Below are positions 16,743 through 25,120 of a stretch of DNA of 64,000 bases, piece by piece. This stretch comes from Paenibacillus sp. Lineage in GTDB: Bacteria; Bacillota; Bacilli; Paenibacillales; NBRC-103111. Position numbers and translations under genes: made by a program. Location: NCBI GenBank assembly GCA_031180825.1, contig JAPSLM010000011.1, positions 33,570-97,569 on the forward strand. The letters are read 5' to 3'. Within the stretch, counting starts at the first letter, position 1. Each line of letters begins with the position of its first letter. The notes beneath the pieces are model-generated. The model made no database searches, was not told the DNA's origin, and saw nothing but the letters and a program-made list of their open reading frames with translations.

Positions 16743-17250
16743 CCTTCAATAGTAGAAAAGGCCTCATATGTCTCATGTTTAAACATCCAATTCAATTTGA
16801 GTCCTTAGGATTGCTATTTTCATTTCCTGCGTTATCCTACCCGTAATGACGTATCGTTAGTCTAAGACCTTATTTTCTCAGTCGACAACTTTATTTTTCA
16901 GTCTAATAGTTTATTTAAGGAGCTGCATGAGGTGGTCGAAAGTATTAAGGTCGGGGGCTGAGTTGGCCGCGAATATATATTGGAGAGGAAGCAAACGGAT
17001 GCCGGTTTACCGCAAATTGCTTTATTTGTTTTGCAGGTTCGAAGCGATAGAAAAACGTCGGAATTTCACTGCAAAAGCATTGGAGTAACCATGGACAACC
17101 TCTGTAACGAAGTGCGGTTTTCCCGTGCTATGATGTTAATGTAAGATAATTGTGCTAAGGGGAAAACGAACGAAAGAGTCGCAGCGATGCGGCTCTTTTT
17201 ACATTCGCTTCGCTCCGGGCACAAGATTAGGCTTCAGGGGGAGGGAGGAT
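16743..17250. other. Non-coding leader region of the tail operon
   Basis: No intact gene is seen. The left part is AT-rich with repeated TTATTT and CAGTC words (16860-16920). A -10-like TATGAT stands near 17129, and the region ends in the hairpin at 17174-17200. It probably holds the late promoter of the tail operon, which a sigma-like activator may control; no classical -35 is obvious. Confidence 0.45.
17174..17200 (+). terminator. Leader terminator/attenuator before the tail genes
   Basis: AGAGTCGCA/TGCGGCTCT is followed by TTTTT. It is nearly the same hairpin as 14192-14221. Since it stands between the putative late promoter and the tail genes, either transcription starts after it or it acts as an attenuator. 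Confidence 0.65.
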
Positions 17251-17313
17251 ATGGAGCGGTTGCGCAAACTGGAAAGCACAGTTCAAGCAGGCGATTTCCG
17301 GAGCACCCTTTGA
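17251..17313 (+). CDS. 20-codon ORF at the head of the tail operon
   Basis: The ATG at 17251 follows a strong GGGAGG ribosome site. The peptide is MERLRKLESTVQAGDFRSTL. It may be a leader peptide or a gene remnant. Confidence 0.3.
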   Translation: MERLRKLESTVQAGDFRSTL

Positions 17314-17316
17314 GGT

Positions 17317-17391
17317 GTGAGCCGTTGGCGGGCGGAAACGCTGTCTTCGGCAATTCATGAAGCTTTTATCCGGCTTCAATCGGGGTGGTGA
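17317..17391 (+). CDS. 24-codon ORF overlapping the tail terminator gene
   Basis: The GTG-started peptide VSRWRAETLSSAIHEAFIRL... ends in a TGA that overlaps the GTG start of the next gene, a layout that suggests translational coupling. It may be the end of a truncated phage gene. Confidence 0.25.
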   Translation: MSRWRAETLSSAIHEAFIRLQSGW

Positions 17392-17822
17392 ATGTGGAAG
17401 AAATTAAGCAGGGGATCGCGAAACGGCTTAAGGAATTGTTTCCGGCCGCAAGCGTCTACACGGAACAAGTCGAGCAGGGCTTCACGAAGCCTGCTTTTTT
17501 TGTTCGGCAAACGGAAGGTGCGCAGAAGCACGGAATGAACCGCCGGTATATCCGGACCGGGACGTTCGACATCGCCTACTTTCCGATTCCGGGCAGTCCG
17601 CAGTTGATCCGCGATTGCGAGACGGTCCGGGATACGCTGTACGAGCAGCTTGAGCCGGTCCCGTGGGAAGGTCATACGTACCGCGGCTCAGACATGCGCT
17701 ACACTTTGACGGACGACGGGCTTCATTTTTACGTAAGCTTCGAGGTTCATGTGATGCGGCCGAAAGAGGCCGCGGCTGCGATGCGAAAATTAGTACAGGA
17801 GGAACATATCCGACATGATTAA
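17388..17822 (+). CDS. Phage tail terminator-family protein (DUF6838 type)
   Basis: This protein of about 144 residues starts MNVEEIKQGIAKRLKELFPA and has ending motifs GLHFYVSFEVHVMRP. Proteins of this size and pattern stand just before the sheath gene in PBSX-like phages and probably cap the tail tube or sheath at the end of assembly. The start is GTG 17388 (or 17385), overlapping the stop of a preceding mini-ORF. The stop overlaps the next gene by 8 bases. It is the first clear structural gene of the tail operon. Family by pattern and position. Confidence 0.7.
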   Translation: MNVEEIKQGIAKRLKELFPAASVYTEQVEQGFTKPAFFVRQTEGAQKHGMNRRYIRTGTFDIAYFPIPGSPQLIRDCETVRDTLYEQLEPVPWEGHTYRGSDMRYTLTDDGLHFYVSFEVHVMRPKEAAAAMRKLVQEEHIRHD

Positions 17823-18048
17823 AAAAGGGACGTCAAAAGCGACAGCTATGAAGGAAGAAACGACTTCCGCACAGACGGCGGCTCAGGAGAGCTTGCCGGC
17901 TTTTACGAAGCGGCAGTTTTTGGAGTCGAAGCTGTTTACGGCGCAGCAGAAGGATTTGCTGAACGCCCTGCTGCACGATGAAGAAACGTATACGACCGAT
18001 CAGGTCAAACGACAAATCGAACAATATTTGAAAAAGGCGGTGGAATAG
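17815..18048 (+). CDS. Small tail-module protein before the sheath gene
   Basis: This is a 77-residue, charged and helical protein (TKRQFLESKLFTAQQKDLLN ends in a helix-rich tail) without a known domain. AGGAGG lies about 12 bases before the ATG, and its stop is followed at once by the sheath ATG. Similar short proteins occupy this place in PBSX-type tail operons. Function unknown. Confidence 0.65.
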   Translation: MIKKGTSKATAMKEETTSAQTAAQESLPAFTKRQFLESKLFTAQQKDLLNALLHDEETYTTDQVKRQIEQYLKKAVE

Positions 18049-19365
18049 ATGGCAGGCGGAACATGGACAACTCAAAACAAAGTACGCCCAGGGGTGTACA
18101 TCAATTTCGAAGGTGAAGGAAAACCGGCCGGTGCAGCCGGCGAACGCGGCATTATGACGATGGCGCTTCCGCTCGGCTGGGGCGAAGCGAAGAAGGTGCT
18201 GACCATCCATGCGGGAGACGATGTGAAAACGCTGCTCGGCTACGATATCGCAGCGCCTCAGCTGCTGCTGGTCCGCGAGGCTTTGAAACGCGCCAAAACG
18301 GTGCTGCTATACCGTTTGAATGCCGGAACGAAGGCGGCCGCGACGGTCGGCGCACTGAAAGTCACGGCCAAGCACGGCGGCGTGCGCGGCAACGATTTGT
18401 CCGTCGTCGTTCAGGCGAACATCGACGATAATACGAAATTCGACGTGAAGACGCTGCTGGCCGGACAAGCCGTCGATTTGCAGACGGTAGCCAATATCGC
18501 CGGGCTGAAAGCGAACGACTGGGTCGTATTTAGCGGCACGGGCGATTTGACGGCGACGGCGGGCGCTTCGCTCACCGGCGGTGCCGACGGCACCGTAACG
18601 AACCAGGATCATACCGACTATCTCGGGGCAATCGAAGTGTTCGATTTCCACACGATGGCGCTCGCATCCGGCGATGCTACGCTGAAATCCGTCTACACGG
18701 CCTTCGTGAAGCGGCTTAGAGATACCGAAGGCAAGAAGGTGCAGGCCGTGCTGGAAAACTATCCGGCCGCCGACTTCGAAGGCGTCATCAGCGTTAAAAA
18801 CGGCGTCGTGCTGACGGACGGCACCGTTCTGGATGCGGTGAAAGCGACGGTATGGGTAGCTGCGGCAACGGCCGGGGCGCAGGTGAACCAATCGCTCACG
18901 TACCAAGCTTATGACGATGCGGTCGACGTGGACGTCCGTTACACGAACTCCCAAATCGAATCCGCGCTGCGCGGCGGCGAGGTTGTTTTTGTGCAAAACA
19001 AAGGCCGTGCCATCATTGAGCAGGACTTGAACACGTTCAAAAGCTTCCTGCCGACAAAAGGCAAGCCGTTCTCCAAAAACCGCGTGATCCGCGTGCTCGA
19101 CGGCATCGCCAACGATATTAAGCGGATTTTCGAGACGTTCTATATCGGCAAGGTCAACAACGACCATGACGGCCGCAATTTGCTGTGGAACGAGGTCGTT
19201 ACTTACCTGAGAACGCTGCAGGCGAATGCGGCGATCCAAAACTTTAATTCGGAAACCGACGTGAACGTCATTCAAGGTCAGGACGCCGACAGCGTATTTG
19301 TGGAGCTGCACGTTCAGCCGGTGGATTCGATTGAAAAAATCTACATGAAAGTGACGGTGAAGTAA
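18049..19365 (+). CDS. xkdK: Phage tail sheath protein (XkdK-like)
   Basis: This 438-residue protein forms the contractile sheath around the tail tube. The start (GTWTTQNKVRPGVYINFEGE), the middle segment DHTDYLGAIEVFDFHTMALA, and the C-terminal part RVIRVLDGIANDIKRIFETF with VNVIQGQDADSVFVELHVQP match the order seen in PBSX/Myoviridae sheath proteins. The length is normal. It is directly followed by the tube gene with a 1-base gap. Presence of a sheath makes the particle contractile (R-type) rather than flexible. Confidence 0.93.
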   Translation: MAGGTWTTQNKVRPGVYINFEGEGKPAGAAGERGIMTMALPLGWGEAKKVLTIHAGDDVKTLLGYDIAAPQLLLVREALKRAKTVLLYRLNAGTKAAATVGALKVTAKHGGVRGNDLSVVVQANIDDNTKFDVKTLLAGQAVDLQTVANIAGLKANDWVVFSGTGDLTATAGASLTGGADGTVTNQDHTDYLGAIEVFDFHTMALASGDATLKSVYTAFVKRLRDTEGKKVQAVLENYPAADFEGVISVKNGVVLTDGTVLDAVKATVWVAAATAGAQVNQSLTYQAYDDAVDVDVRYTNSQIESALRGGEVVFVQNKGRAIIEQDLNTFKSFLPTKGKPFSKNRVIRVLDGIANDIKRIFETFYIGKVNNDHDGRNLLWNEVVTYLRTLQANAAIQNFNSETDVNVIQGQDADSVFVELHVQPVDSIEKIYMKVTVK

Positions 19366-19366
19366 C

Positions 19367-19840
19367 ATGGCAGATCAAAAAGTGTTACATGCTCGCGATA
19401 CGATTAGCGGTCAGGAAGGCCGTGCTTACGCAACGATTAACGGAAATGCGGAAGAAATGTTCTACGTAAAGAAGCTGGAAGCCAAAGTCGAGAAGGAAAA
19501 AGCCGAAATCAAGGCGCTCGGCCGCCGGGGAACGCAAAGCAAAGCGAAAGGCTGGAAAGGCACCGGCAGCATGACGATTTACTATATGACTACGCTTTTT
19601 CGCGATCTAATGAAGGATTATATGGTCAGCGGAAGGGACACTTATTTCGACATTACGGTAAAAAATGACGATCCTTCCTCCTCGGTAGGCATGCAAACCG
19701 TTGTCATTAAAAACGTCAACCTGGACAGCGTCATCATGGCGTCTCTGGACACCGGAAGCGATACGTTGGAAGAGGAAATCTCCTTTACTTTCGACGGTAT
19801 TGAAATTATCGACCGTTTCAAAGCCCCTTCCATGAACTAA
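19367..19840 (+). CDS. xkdM: Phage tail tube protein (XkdM-like)
   Basis: This 157-residue protein builds the inner tube of the contractile tail. Recognisable parts are DTISGQEGRAYATINGNAEE near the start, the LGRRGTQSKAKGWKGTGSMT loop, and the end FTFDGIEIIDRFKAP, as in XkdM of PBSX. Length and position after the sheath gene are as expected. A ribosome site for the next gene follows within 20 bases. Confidence 0.93.
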   Translation: MADQKVLHARDTISGQEGRAYATINGNAEEMFYVKKLEAKVEKEKAEIKALGRRGTQSKAKGWKGTGSMTIYYMTTLFRDLMKDYMVSGRDTYFDITVKNDDPSSSVGMQTVVIKNVNLDSVIMASLDTGSDTLEEEISFTFDGIEIIDRFKAPSMN

Positions 19841-19865
19841 TCACATTAACAGGAGGACCTGACAT

Positions 19866-20288
19866 ATGAGCGATTTAAGCGTATTTTTTGCCCAAAATGC
19901 AGAAGCCAGCACGATTGAGGAAGTCGTTATTTCCGAACGGTTTAAGGACCGTGAGGGCGTTCCGGTGCCGTGGCGTCTCCGCAGCATGACGGAGGAAGAA
20001 AACGAGGCGGTGCGCAAAGCCGCCACGAAGCGTGTTAAAGGCAAAGGCGGCAGCTACACGACCGAAGTCGACCAGAACGAATACATCGCCAAGCTGGCCG
20101 TGAACAGCGTCGTTTTCCCGAACCTGAAGGACGCGGAATTGCAGCAATCGTACGGCGTGCTCGGCGCCGAGTCGCTGCTGCGCAAAATGCTGCTCCCCGG
20201 AGAGTATGCGAACCTGCTCCAAAAGGTGCAGGAGCTCAACGGCTTCGACAAGGACATGAACGAGCTGGTTGACGAAGTAAAAAACTGA
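19866..20288 (+). CDS. xkdN: Tail assembly chaperone, short form (XkdN-like)
   Basis: This 140-residue protein (start MSDLSVFFAQNAEASTIEEV; core VPWRLRSMTEEENEAVRKAA) is the homologue of XkdN, the chaperone that coats the tape measure during tube assembly. It corresponds to gpG in the lambda scheme. The last codons are GTA AAA AAC TGA, which contain the slippery heptamer A AAA AAC at 20279-20285, so a fraction of ribosomes should continue in the -1 frame. AGGAGG precedes the ATG. Confidence 0.9.
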   Translation: MSDLSVFFAQNAEASTIEEVVISERFKDREGVPVPWRLRSMTEEENEAVRKAATKRVKGKGGSYTTEVDQNEYIAKLAVNSVVFPNLKDAELQQSYGVLGAESLLRKMLLPGEYANLLQKVQELNGFDKDMNELVDEVKN

Positions 20289-20458
20289 TCAAAGAGGGCG
20301 CAGGCGAGGCGAATTACGCTTACTATGCCCTCCACGAGCTTCACATTTTACCGCAGGAGCTCATGGCGATGTCACGGTGCGAAAGGGCCGCGATCTACGC
20401 CATGATCGACGTGCGGGTAGAGAAGGAAAAGCGTGCCCGCGCTAAAAAGGGGCTATGA
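20279..20458 (+). CDS. -1 frameshift extension of the tail assembly chaperone
   Basis: After slippage on A AAA AAC, translation continues for 57 codons from 20285 to the TGA at 20456-20458. The extension starts LIKEGAGEANYAYYALHELH and includes CERAAIYAMIDVRVEKEKAR, giving a fusion of about 197 residues. The extension is conserved-looking (YAYYALHELHILPQEL) and has no start codon or ribosome site of its own. A possible stimulatory hairpin (GAGGGC 20294-20299 with GCCCTC 20327-20332) lies 8 bases downstream. This matches the gpG/gpGT arrangement of tailed phages. The frameshift is inferred, not measured. Confidence 0.85.
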   Translation, partial: KKLIKEGAGEANYAYYALHELHILPQELMAMSRCERAAIYAMIDVRVEKEKRARAKKGL

Positions 20459-20460
20459 GG

Positions 20461-20488
20461 AGCGTCTCTCAGGAGGCGCTTCTTTTTA
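20461..20488 (+). terminator. Internal terminator-like hairpin before the tape measure gene
   Basis: Stem AGCGTCTC/GAGGCGCT with loop TCAG is followed by TCTTTTT. It lies inside the tail operon, so it probably acts as a partial terminator or mRNA end stabiliser that lowers expression of the tape measure relative to tube and sheath. Confidence 0.65.
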
Positions 20489-20512
20489 GGTTATAGAAAG
20501 GAGGTAGTGGAT

Positions 20513-22627
20513 GTGAATTTTGGTCTCCAAATATTTGAACGTACTGCAAGGGCGTTCGGACGGTCGCTTGAAAAGGAATTTTTACATGTAATCACGAGCA
20601 AACCGGTTTTTAGACCTTTGGTAATAGCAGGTCTCATTGAAGCCAAGGTAAGAAGCGGAATCAATACGATCGGACAAGGCATGTATCGATACGCTTTTAT
20701 GGCTAATGATACTATTTCTAGAATAGGTTCTGCGGCTGTTACACAGATTCCGAGCTTTCTAGGATGGACTATGAAATCACTCGAAAAGGGGCTTCTTCGT
20801 GTAATTACAAATAAGCCTATTTTTCAGGCCACGCTAGTCGCAGGACTTATAGAGGCAAAGATAAGAAACGGTCTCCATGCGCTCGGTCAGAGTTTCAAAG
20901 CACTCGGCCACAGTATTAAAGCGCTTGGTCAGAGTATCAAAGCGTTGGCGCCGAAATTCAAGGAGTCATTTTCCAAGCTCGGAGCCAAGGCTGGTTCTAT
21001 GATTGATGTAAAGAAGCTGTTTCAAGCAACCGTCGGGAGTGCGATGAAACAGCAGAACCAAAAAGATATGTTCATTGCCCGGACTGGCAATGACCAAGTC
21101 GGAACGGCCATGTTTGAGAAGTTCAAGAAAGAAGCATTGGCTGCCGGAGAAGATGCAAATGAGTATTTGTCCAACTCCTTATCGTTCATGTCTGTCGCGC
21201 AGAACTCGGATCAAATCAGCAAATTGAACAACATTGCTCAGCGTCTGGCTATATTCGATCCGGAGAAAAAGGGACTTAAAGCCAACGGGGAAGCTATTAA
21301 AAACGTGCTTAGCGGAGATACGGCCTCGATGGATTCCATAGCCAAGCGGTTTGGTATGGACAAAAATCAAGTAAAAGATCTTAAACTGGACAAGCTTTTA
21401 CAAAAGGGCGATGTTGGCGGAGCTATTACGGCCTTGGACAAACTCCTTGAAAAGAACAATATGGGGCAGGCAGCCTATGATAAAATTTCCAAAAGTCCCG
21501 CGAATCAAGTAGGGACTATGATGAACAACTTTAAAAACGCTCTGACAGAAACGGGTCAAGCGGCTTTAACAGCGCTGCTTCCTGTGATCACAATAATTAA
21601 TGAAGCGTTTCAATCCGGAAAGTTTCAGCCCTTCTTCGACGGGTTGAAAGCGGGACTAAATGTTATCGCTCAAGGGGTTGCGGCTTTTGCCGGTTTTATT
21701 ATGAATCATCTAGGTCTTGTGCAAAATGTATTGATAGCTCTTGGGATCGTTCTCTTGGTTCTCGCAGGTATTTGGTTAATTCAGTGGTTTTCTGCTTTTT
21801 GGCCTGTATTCTTGGTAATCGGAGTACTCGTATTGCTTTTGGAAATACTCAATCAATTCGGAATTTCCACCAGTCAGGTCGTCGGTTTTGTGGCAGGATT
21901 ATTTTTTAGTCTATTTGCCATGATTTATAATCGAATTGCTTTGTTTTGGAATATCATACTTGCGGTTGCCGAATTTTTCGCCAACGTTTGGAACGAGCCG
22001 GGATATGCTTTTAAAAAGCTTTTTTACGATTTGTTTAAAAGCGTGTCCGAATATTTTATCAATTTAATCAATGGTGCTATTAAAGGTTTAGACTGGTTAA
22101 TTGAGAAAGTGAATGAAATAACGGGCAGTAAATTTTCTCTTATCGGAAAATTCGAAAGCGAATGGGTGGACAAGCTTAAACCGGATCCCAAAACAGGTAC
22201 GGTAGATTATTCGAATCTCCGGTGGGAACAAAAGGATCTATCCCAAGCCTTTAGCGAAGGCCAAGACTTTGCCGCAAACGCTATGAATTTCGGCGGAGGC
22301 AAGGTTGAGGACATGAGTAACCTCTGGAACAATAAGGGAACAAACATCCCTCCTGCCAAACAACCCGGATCCCAGCTTCCGAATATTAACCGCGTGAACG
22401 AGATCGGTGAAATCAATAATACGGTCGATATCTCCAGCGAAGACTTGGAGGTTATGCGGGATCTGGCGGAAATTCAGAGCATCCAAAACTTTGTGACGCT
22501 GACGCCAACCGTACAAGTGACCACCGGGGATATTCACCAGCCGGCCGATGCGAACGAAATGATCCGGCGCATCGAAGAAGTGATGTCGCGCGAAATTGCA
22601 AATTCCGCTCAAGGGGTGTACGCGTGA
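20513..22627 (+). CDS. Tail tape measure protein
   Basis: This protein of about 704 residues sets tail length and is packed inside the tube. GGAGG at 20500-20504 favours the GTG at 20513 over GTG 20507. The N-terminal part holds two copies of a segment (HVITSKPVFRPLVIAGLIEA, and RVITNKPIFQATLVAGLIEA) and a run of KALGQSI repeats. Residues about 395-490 hold several strongly hydrophobic helices, as usual in tape measures. The C-terminal part resembles XkdO ends (DISSEDLEVMRDLAEIQSIQ). At the common figure of about 1.5 Angstrom per residue the tail would be roughly 0.1 micrometre long. The gene is more AT-rich than its neighbours. Confidence 0.9.
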   Translation: MNFGLQIFERTARAFGRSLEKEFLHVITSKPVFRPLVIAGLIEAKVRSGINTIGQGMYRYAFMANDTISRIGSAAVTQIPSFLGWTMKSLEKGLLRVITNKPIFQATLVAGLIEAKIRNGLHALGQSFKALGHSIKALGQSIKALAPKFKESFSKLGAKAGSMIDVKKLFQATVGSAMKQQNQKDMFIARTGNDQVGTAMFEKFKKEALAAGEDANEYLSNSLSFMSVAQNSDQISKLNNIAQRLAIFDPEKKGLKANGEAIKNVLSGDTASMDSIAKRFGMDKNQVKDLKLDKLLQKGDVGGAITALDKLLEKNNMGQAAYDKISKSPANQVGTMMNNFKNALTETGQAALTALLPVITIINEAFQSGKFQPFFDGLKAGLNVIAQGVAAFAGFIMNHLGLVQNVLIALGIVLLVLAGIWLIQWFSAFWPVFLVIGVLVLLLEILNQFGISTSQVVGFVAGLFFSLFAMIYNRIALFWNIILAVAEFFANVWNEPGYAFKKLFYDLFKSVSEYFINLINGAIKGLDWLIEKVNEITGSKFSLIGKFESEWVDKLKPDPKTGTVDYSNLRWEQKDLSQAFSEGQDFAANAMNFGGGKVEDMSNLWNNKGTNIPPAKQPGSQLPNINRVNEIGEINNTVDISSEDLEVMRDLAEIQSIQNFVTLTPTVQVTTGDIHQPADANEMIRRIEEVMSREIANSAQGVYA

Positions 22628-23415
22628 TGGAAGATCATTATTTTATTTATTTGAGCTTTAATAACCAGGCCGAAGGCTGGAGACTGCCGATCAACCCGGA
22701 ATCGATCGAAATTTCGGAAGAAGGGCAGGGGAAAACGTACAACATTGTCGGTAAAGGCGGAGGGACGGAAGAGACGCGCGCGGGCGAGATCAATGTCATT
22801 CAGAGCCCGAAGCTAAAAGAGGTCAGCTTCAGCAGCTTTTTCCCCTCAAAATCGCATAACTATCCGTTTATTGTACAGGGAATTCCGGAGCTGACTCCGA
22901 AGCCGAAGTACCAGTATCTTAGCGATGGGACTCATGAGCCGATGAAATACGTGAAAGATATCCGCAAATGGATGGAAACGAAGCATCCCATCCGTTTTAT
23001 GTATATCGTTCGACGCGGTCGCGAAGATGGCAAACTGGATAACGCCAGCGATCGAGACCTCAACTTTCCGGCTTCCATCGAAAAGTTCGAATGGAAGGAA
23101 GTTGCCGGTTCCCCAGGGGATATCGAATATACGCTGTCGCTTAAGGAATACGTCTTTTACTCTGCAAGAAATGTTCAGCCCGTTGTGAATGCCAAAGGGG
23201 AGACCGTTCTCGTTCAACAGCAGCCTGCCCGCCCGAACGAAGGGGTCATGCCGGAGACGCATACCTTCCAAGACGGGGACAGTCTTACGAAAATATCCAC
23301 AAAGTACTACGGCGACAGTGCGCGTGCCCGCGAAATTCAAGACTTTAACGGGATTTCGGATTCGGAAGTGGAAGGGATCCAAAACGGCACAGTACTGAAA
23401 CTGCCGCCAAAGTAA
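22627..23415 (+). CDS. xkdP: LysM-containing tail protein (XkdP-like)
   Basis: This 262-residue protein of the tail hub/baseplate region has an N-terminal domain (YFIYLSFNNQAEGWRLPINP, then IQSPKLKEVSFSSFFPSKSH) and a C-terminal LysM module of about 50 residues (TFQDGDSLTKISTKYYGDSA to NGTVLKLPPK) that may bind peptidoglycan or serve in assembly. Its ATG overlaps the stop of the tape measure gene (TGATG). The arrangement is that of xkdP in PBSX. Confidence 0.9.
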   Translation: MEDHYFIYLSFNNQAEGWRLPINPESIEISEEGQGKTYNIVGKGGGTEETRAGEINVIQSPKLKEVSFSSFFPSKSHNYPFIVQGIPELTPKPKYQYLSDGTHEPMKYVKDIRKWMETKHPIRFMYIVRRGREDGKLDNASDRDLNFPASIEKFEWKEVAGSPGDIEYTLSLKEYVFYSARNVQPVVNAKGETVLVQQQPARPNEGVMPETHTFQDGDSLTKISTKYYGDSARAREIQDFNGISDSEVEGIQNGTVLKLPPK

Positions 23416-23427
23416 AGGGGGACCGTC

Positions 23428-24411
23428 ATGCTTCAGATTGAAATCGATAACAAGGACGGCTTCCTCTGGGACCTTTCGGGGATCGTCTCCGAAGCGACAT
23501 TTAAAACCGCCCGGGTCGGGCAGGCTTCAAGCTTTGAAATGACCTTGATCAAGGGTGGATTCTATGAAGCGAAAGAATTCAAGTACAACCTCGGCGACAT
23601 TGTCCGGGTCAGACAAGACGGCCGCAATGTGTTTTACGGCTATATTTTCTCCATCGAAAGCGGGAGAGAGGAAACCGTACAGATTACGGCCTACGATCAA
23701 ATGCGTTATTTGCTTGCAAACGATTCTTACGTGCTCTCGAATGTAACGGCAAGGCAAGTGGTGGAGCGCATTGGCAAAGACTTTGGGCTGAAGCTGGGCA
23801 AGCTGGACGATACAAAGCACGCCATTCCGGGGCTTAGCGAAAACAACACGAAATTGCTTGATATCATTTACAAAGCACTCGACAAGACGTTAATTGCCAC
23901 GAAAAAAATTTACGTCCTGTTCGACGATTTCGGGGAGTTGATGCTTCGTGATGCTGAAACCATGGCTTTGGATTTTTCGCTTGGAGATACGAGCCTTGTC
24001 TACGATTACAAGCAAAAACGCTCGCTTGACAAAACCAGCAACAAGATCAAGATCGTCCGGGATAATAAAGAATCCGGAAAGCGCGAGCTCTATATTATTC
24101 AAGACAGCCGAACCATTGCCAAATGGGGGCTGCTTCAGCATTACCAGACCGTCGACGAAAAGGTGAGCGCCGAAAAAGTCAAAGAAATGCTGGACAATCT
24201 GATCCAGCTGAAAAACCGCGAGCAAAGGTCGTTTTCAATCGAGGCTCTCGGGGATATCCGCGTGCGGGCCGGCTGCTACGTTTCCATTAATATGGAAGAG
24301 CTTGGACTGAATCAACGCTTTTTGGTCAATGAATGCACGCATAAATTTGACGGCAGTGTCGAGCACACGATGAGCTTGGAATTGATCGACATTCGCATTG
24401 GGGAGAGATAG
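23428..24411 (+). CDS. xkdQ: Baseplate hub protein (XkdQ-like, gpD/gp27 type)
   Basis: This 327-residue protein matches the XkdQ/YqbQ family, which forms the hub at the tube tip. Typical segments are LGDIVRVRQDGRNVFYGYIF, VTARQVVERIGKDFGLKLGK, and RAGCYVSINMEELGLNQRFL near the end. A ribosome site (AAGGGGG) lies in the 12-base gap after the LysM gene. It is expected to form the cap through which the tube penetrates the envelope. Confidence 0.9.
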   Translation: MLQIEIDNKDGFLWDLSGIVSEATFKTARVGQASSFEMTLIKGGFYEAKEFKYNLGDIVRVRQDGRNVFYGYIFSIESGREETVQITAYDQMRYLLANDSYVLSNVTARQVVERIGKDFGLKLGKLDDTKHAIPGLSENNTKLLDIIYKALDKTLIATKKIYVLFDDFGELMLRDAETMALDFSLGDTSLVYDYKQKRSLDKTSNKIKIVRDNKESGKRELYIIQDSRTIAKWGLLQHYQTVDEKVSAEKVKEMLDNLIQLKNREQRSFSIEALGDIRVRAGCYVSINMEELGLNQRFLVNECTHKFDGSVEHTMSLELIDIRIGER

Positions 24412-24413
24412 GA

Positions 24414-24713
24414 ATGGGACTCTTAAATCTTATCAAGCAAGCCGGCCTCGATGCCGTCGAGGCGGGCAATCCGGTATCTGTAATATTCGGAACGGTAGCA
24501 AGCGTAAGTCCTCTGAGTGTAACCATTGATCAACGGTTCACACTGACAGAGGATTTTTTAATTGTTCCGGAGCAGTTGACGGATTACCGGGTGACGGTTG
24601 GGGGACAGGAGATCGTGATTCGGGAAAGGTTGAAAACGGGGAACCGCGTCATTTTGCTTCGCATGCAGGGCGGGGAGCAGTATGTCATTGTAGATCGGGT
24701 GGTGACGGCATGA
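24414..24713 (+). CDS. xkdR: Baseplate protein XkdR-like (DUF2577)
   Basis: This 99-residue protein of the DUF2577 family starts MGLLNLIKQAGLDAVEAGNP and has VSPLSVTIDQRFTLTEDFLI and the end VILLRMQGGEQYVIVDRVVT. Its beta-rich pattern and place between XkdQ and XkdS match PBSX. It probably forms part of the spike or hub OB-like ring. The stop overlaps the next start (ATGA). Confidence 0.88.
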   Translation: MGLLNLIKQAGLDAVEAGNPVSVIFGTVASVSPLSVTIDQRFTLTEDFLIVPEQLTDYRVTVGGQEIVIRERLKTGNRVILLRMQGGEQYVIVDRVVTA

Positions 24714-25120
24714 TTCCGCAAGGCGGTGTGCTGGGAAACAACCGGAACGCAGAAATTGCGCAGCTGCCCAGCCGGACTTACCGGTTGGATAATGCGACGA
24801 AGCGGATCGTCGGTATGACCGACGGGCTGGAAGCGGTCAAGCAGGCTGCGCGGCTCATTCTGGAGACGGAGCGGTTTGAGCATTTGATCTATAGCGGCAA
24901 CTATGGCCGCGAGTTCTCCGGATTGCTTGGGCGAGAGCCCGCTTTCGTACAGGCGGAGCTTTACCGGCGTCTCCGTGCGGCGCTAATGCAGGACGACCGG
25001 ATTCGGGATGTGCAAGACATACGGATCGCGGTTATGGGGGACGAGGCTTCGGCTTCGTTCACCGTTGTATCGCAATACGGCAGTTTTGAGATGACGAAAG
25101 GAGTGGGAGCGGGTGTATGA
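24710..25120 (+). CDS. xkdS: Baseplate wedge protein XkdS-like (DUF2634, gp25 type)
   Basis: This 136-residue DUF2634 protein has RTYRLDNATKRIVGMTDGLE, then ARLILETERFEHLIYSGNYG and the end ASFTVVSQYGSFEM, as in XkdS and the gp25-like lysozyme-fold baseplate proteins, which hold the sheath to the baseplate. It overlaps genes on both sides by a few bases, consistent with coupled translation. Confidence 0.88.
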   Translation: MIPQGGVLGNNRNAEIAQLPSRTYRLDNATKRIVGMTDGLEAVKQAARLILETERFEHLIYSGNYGREFSGLLGREPAFVQAELYRRLRAALMQDDRIRDVQDIRIAVMGDEASASFTVVSQYGSFEMTKGVGAGV

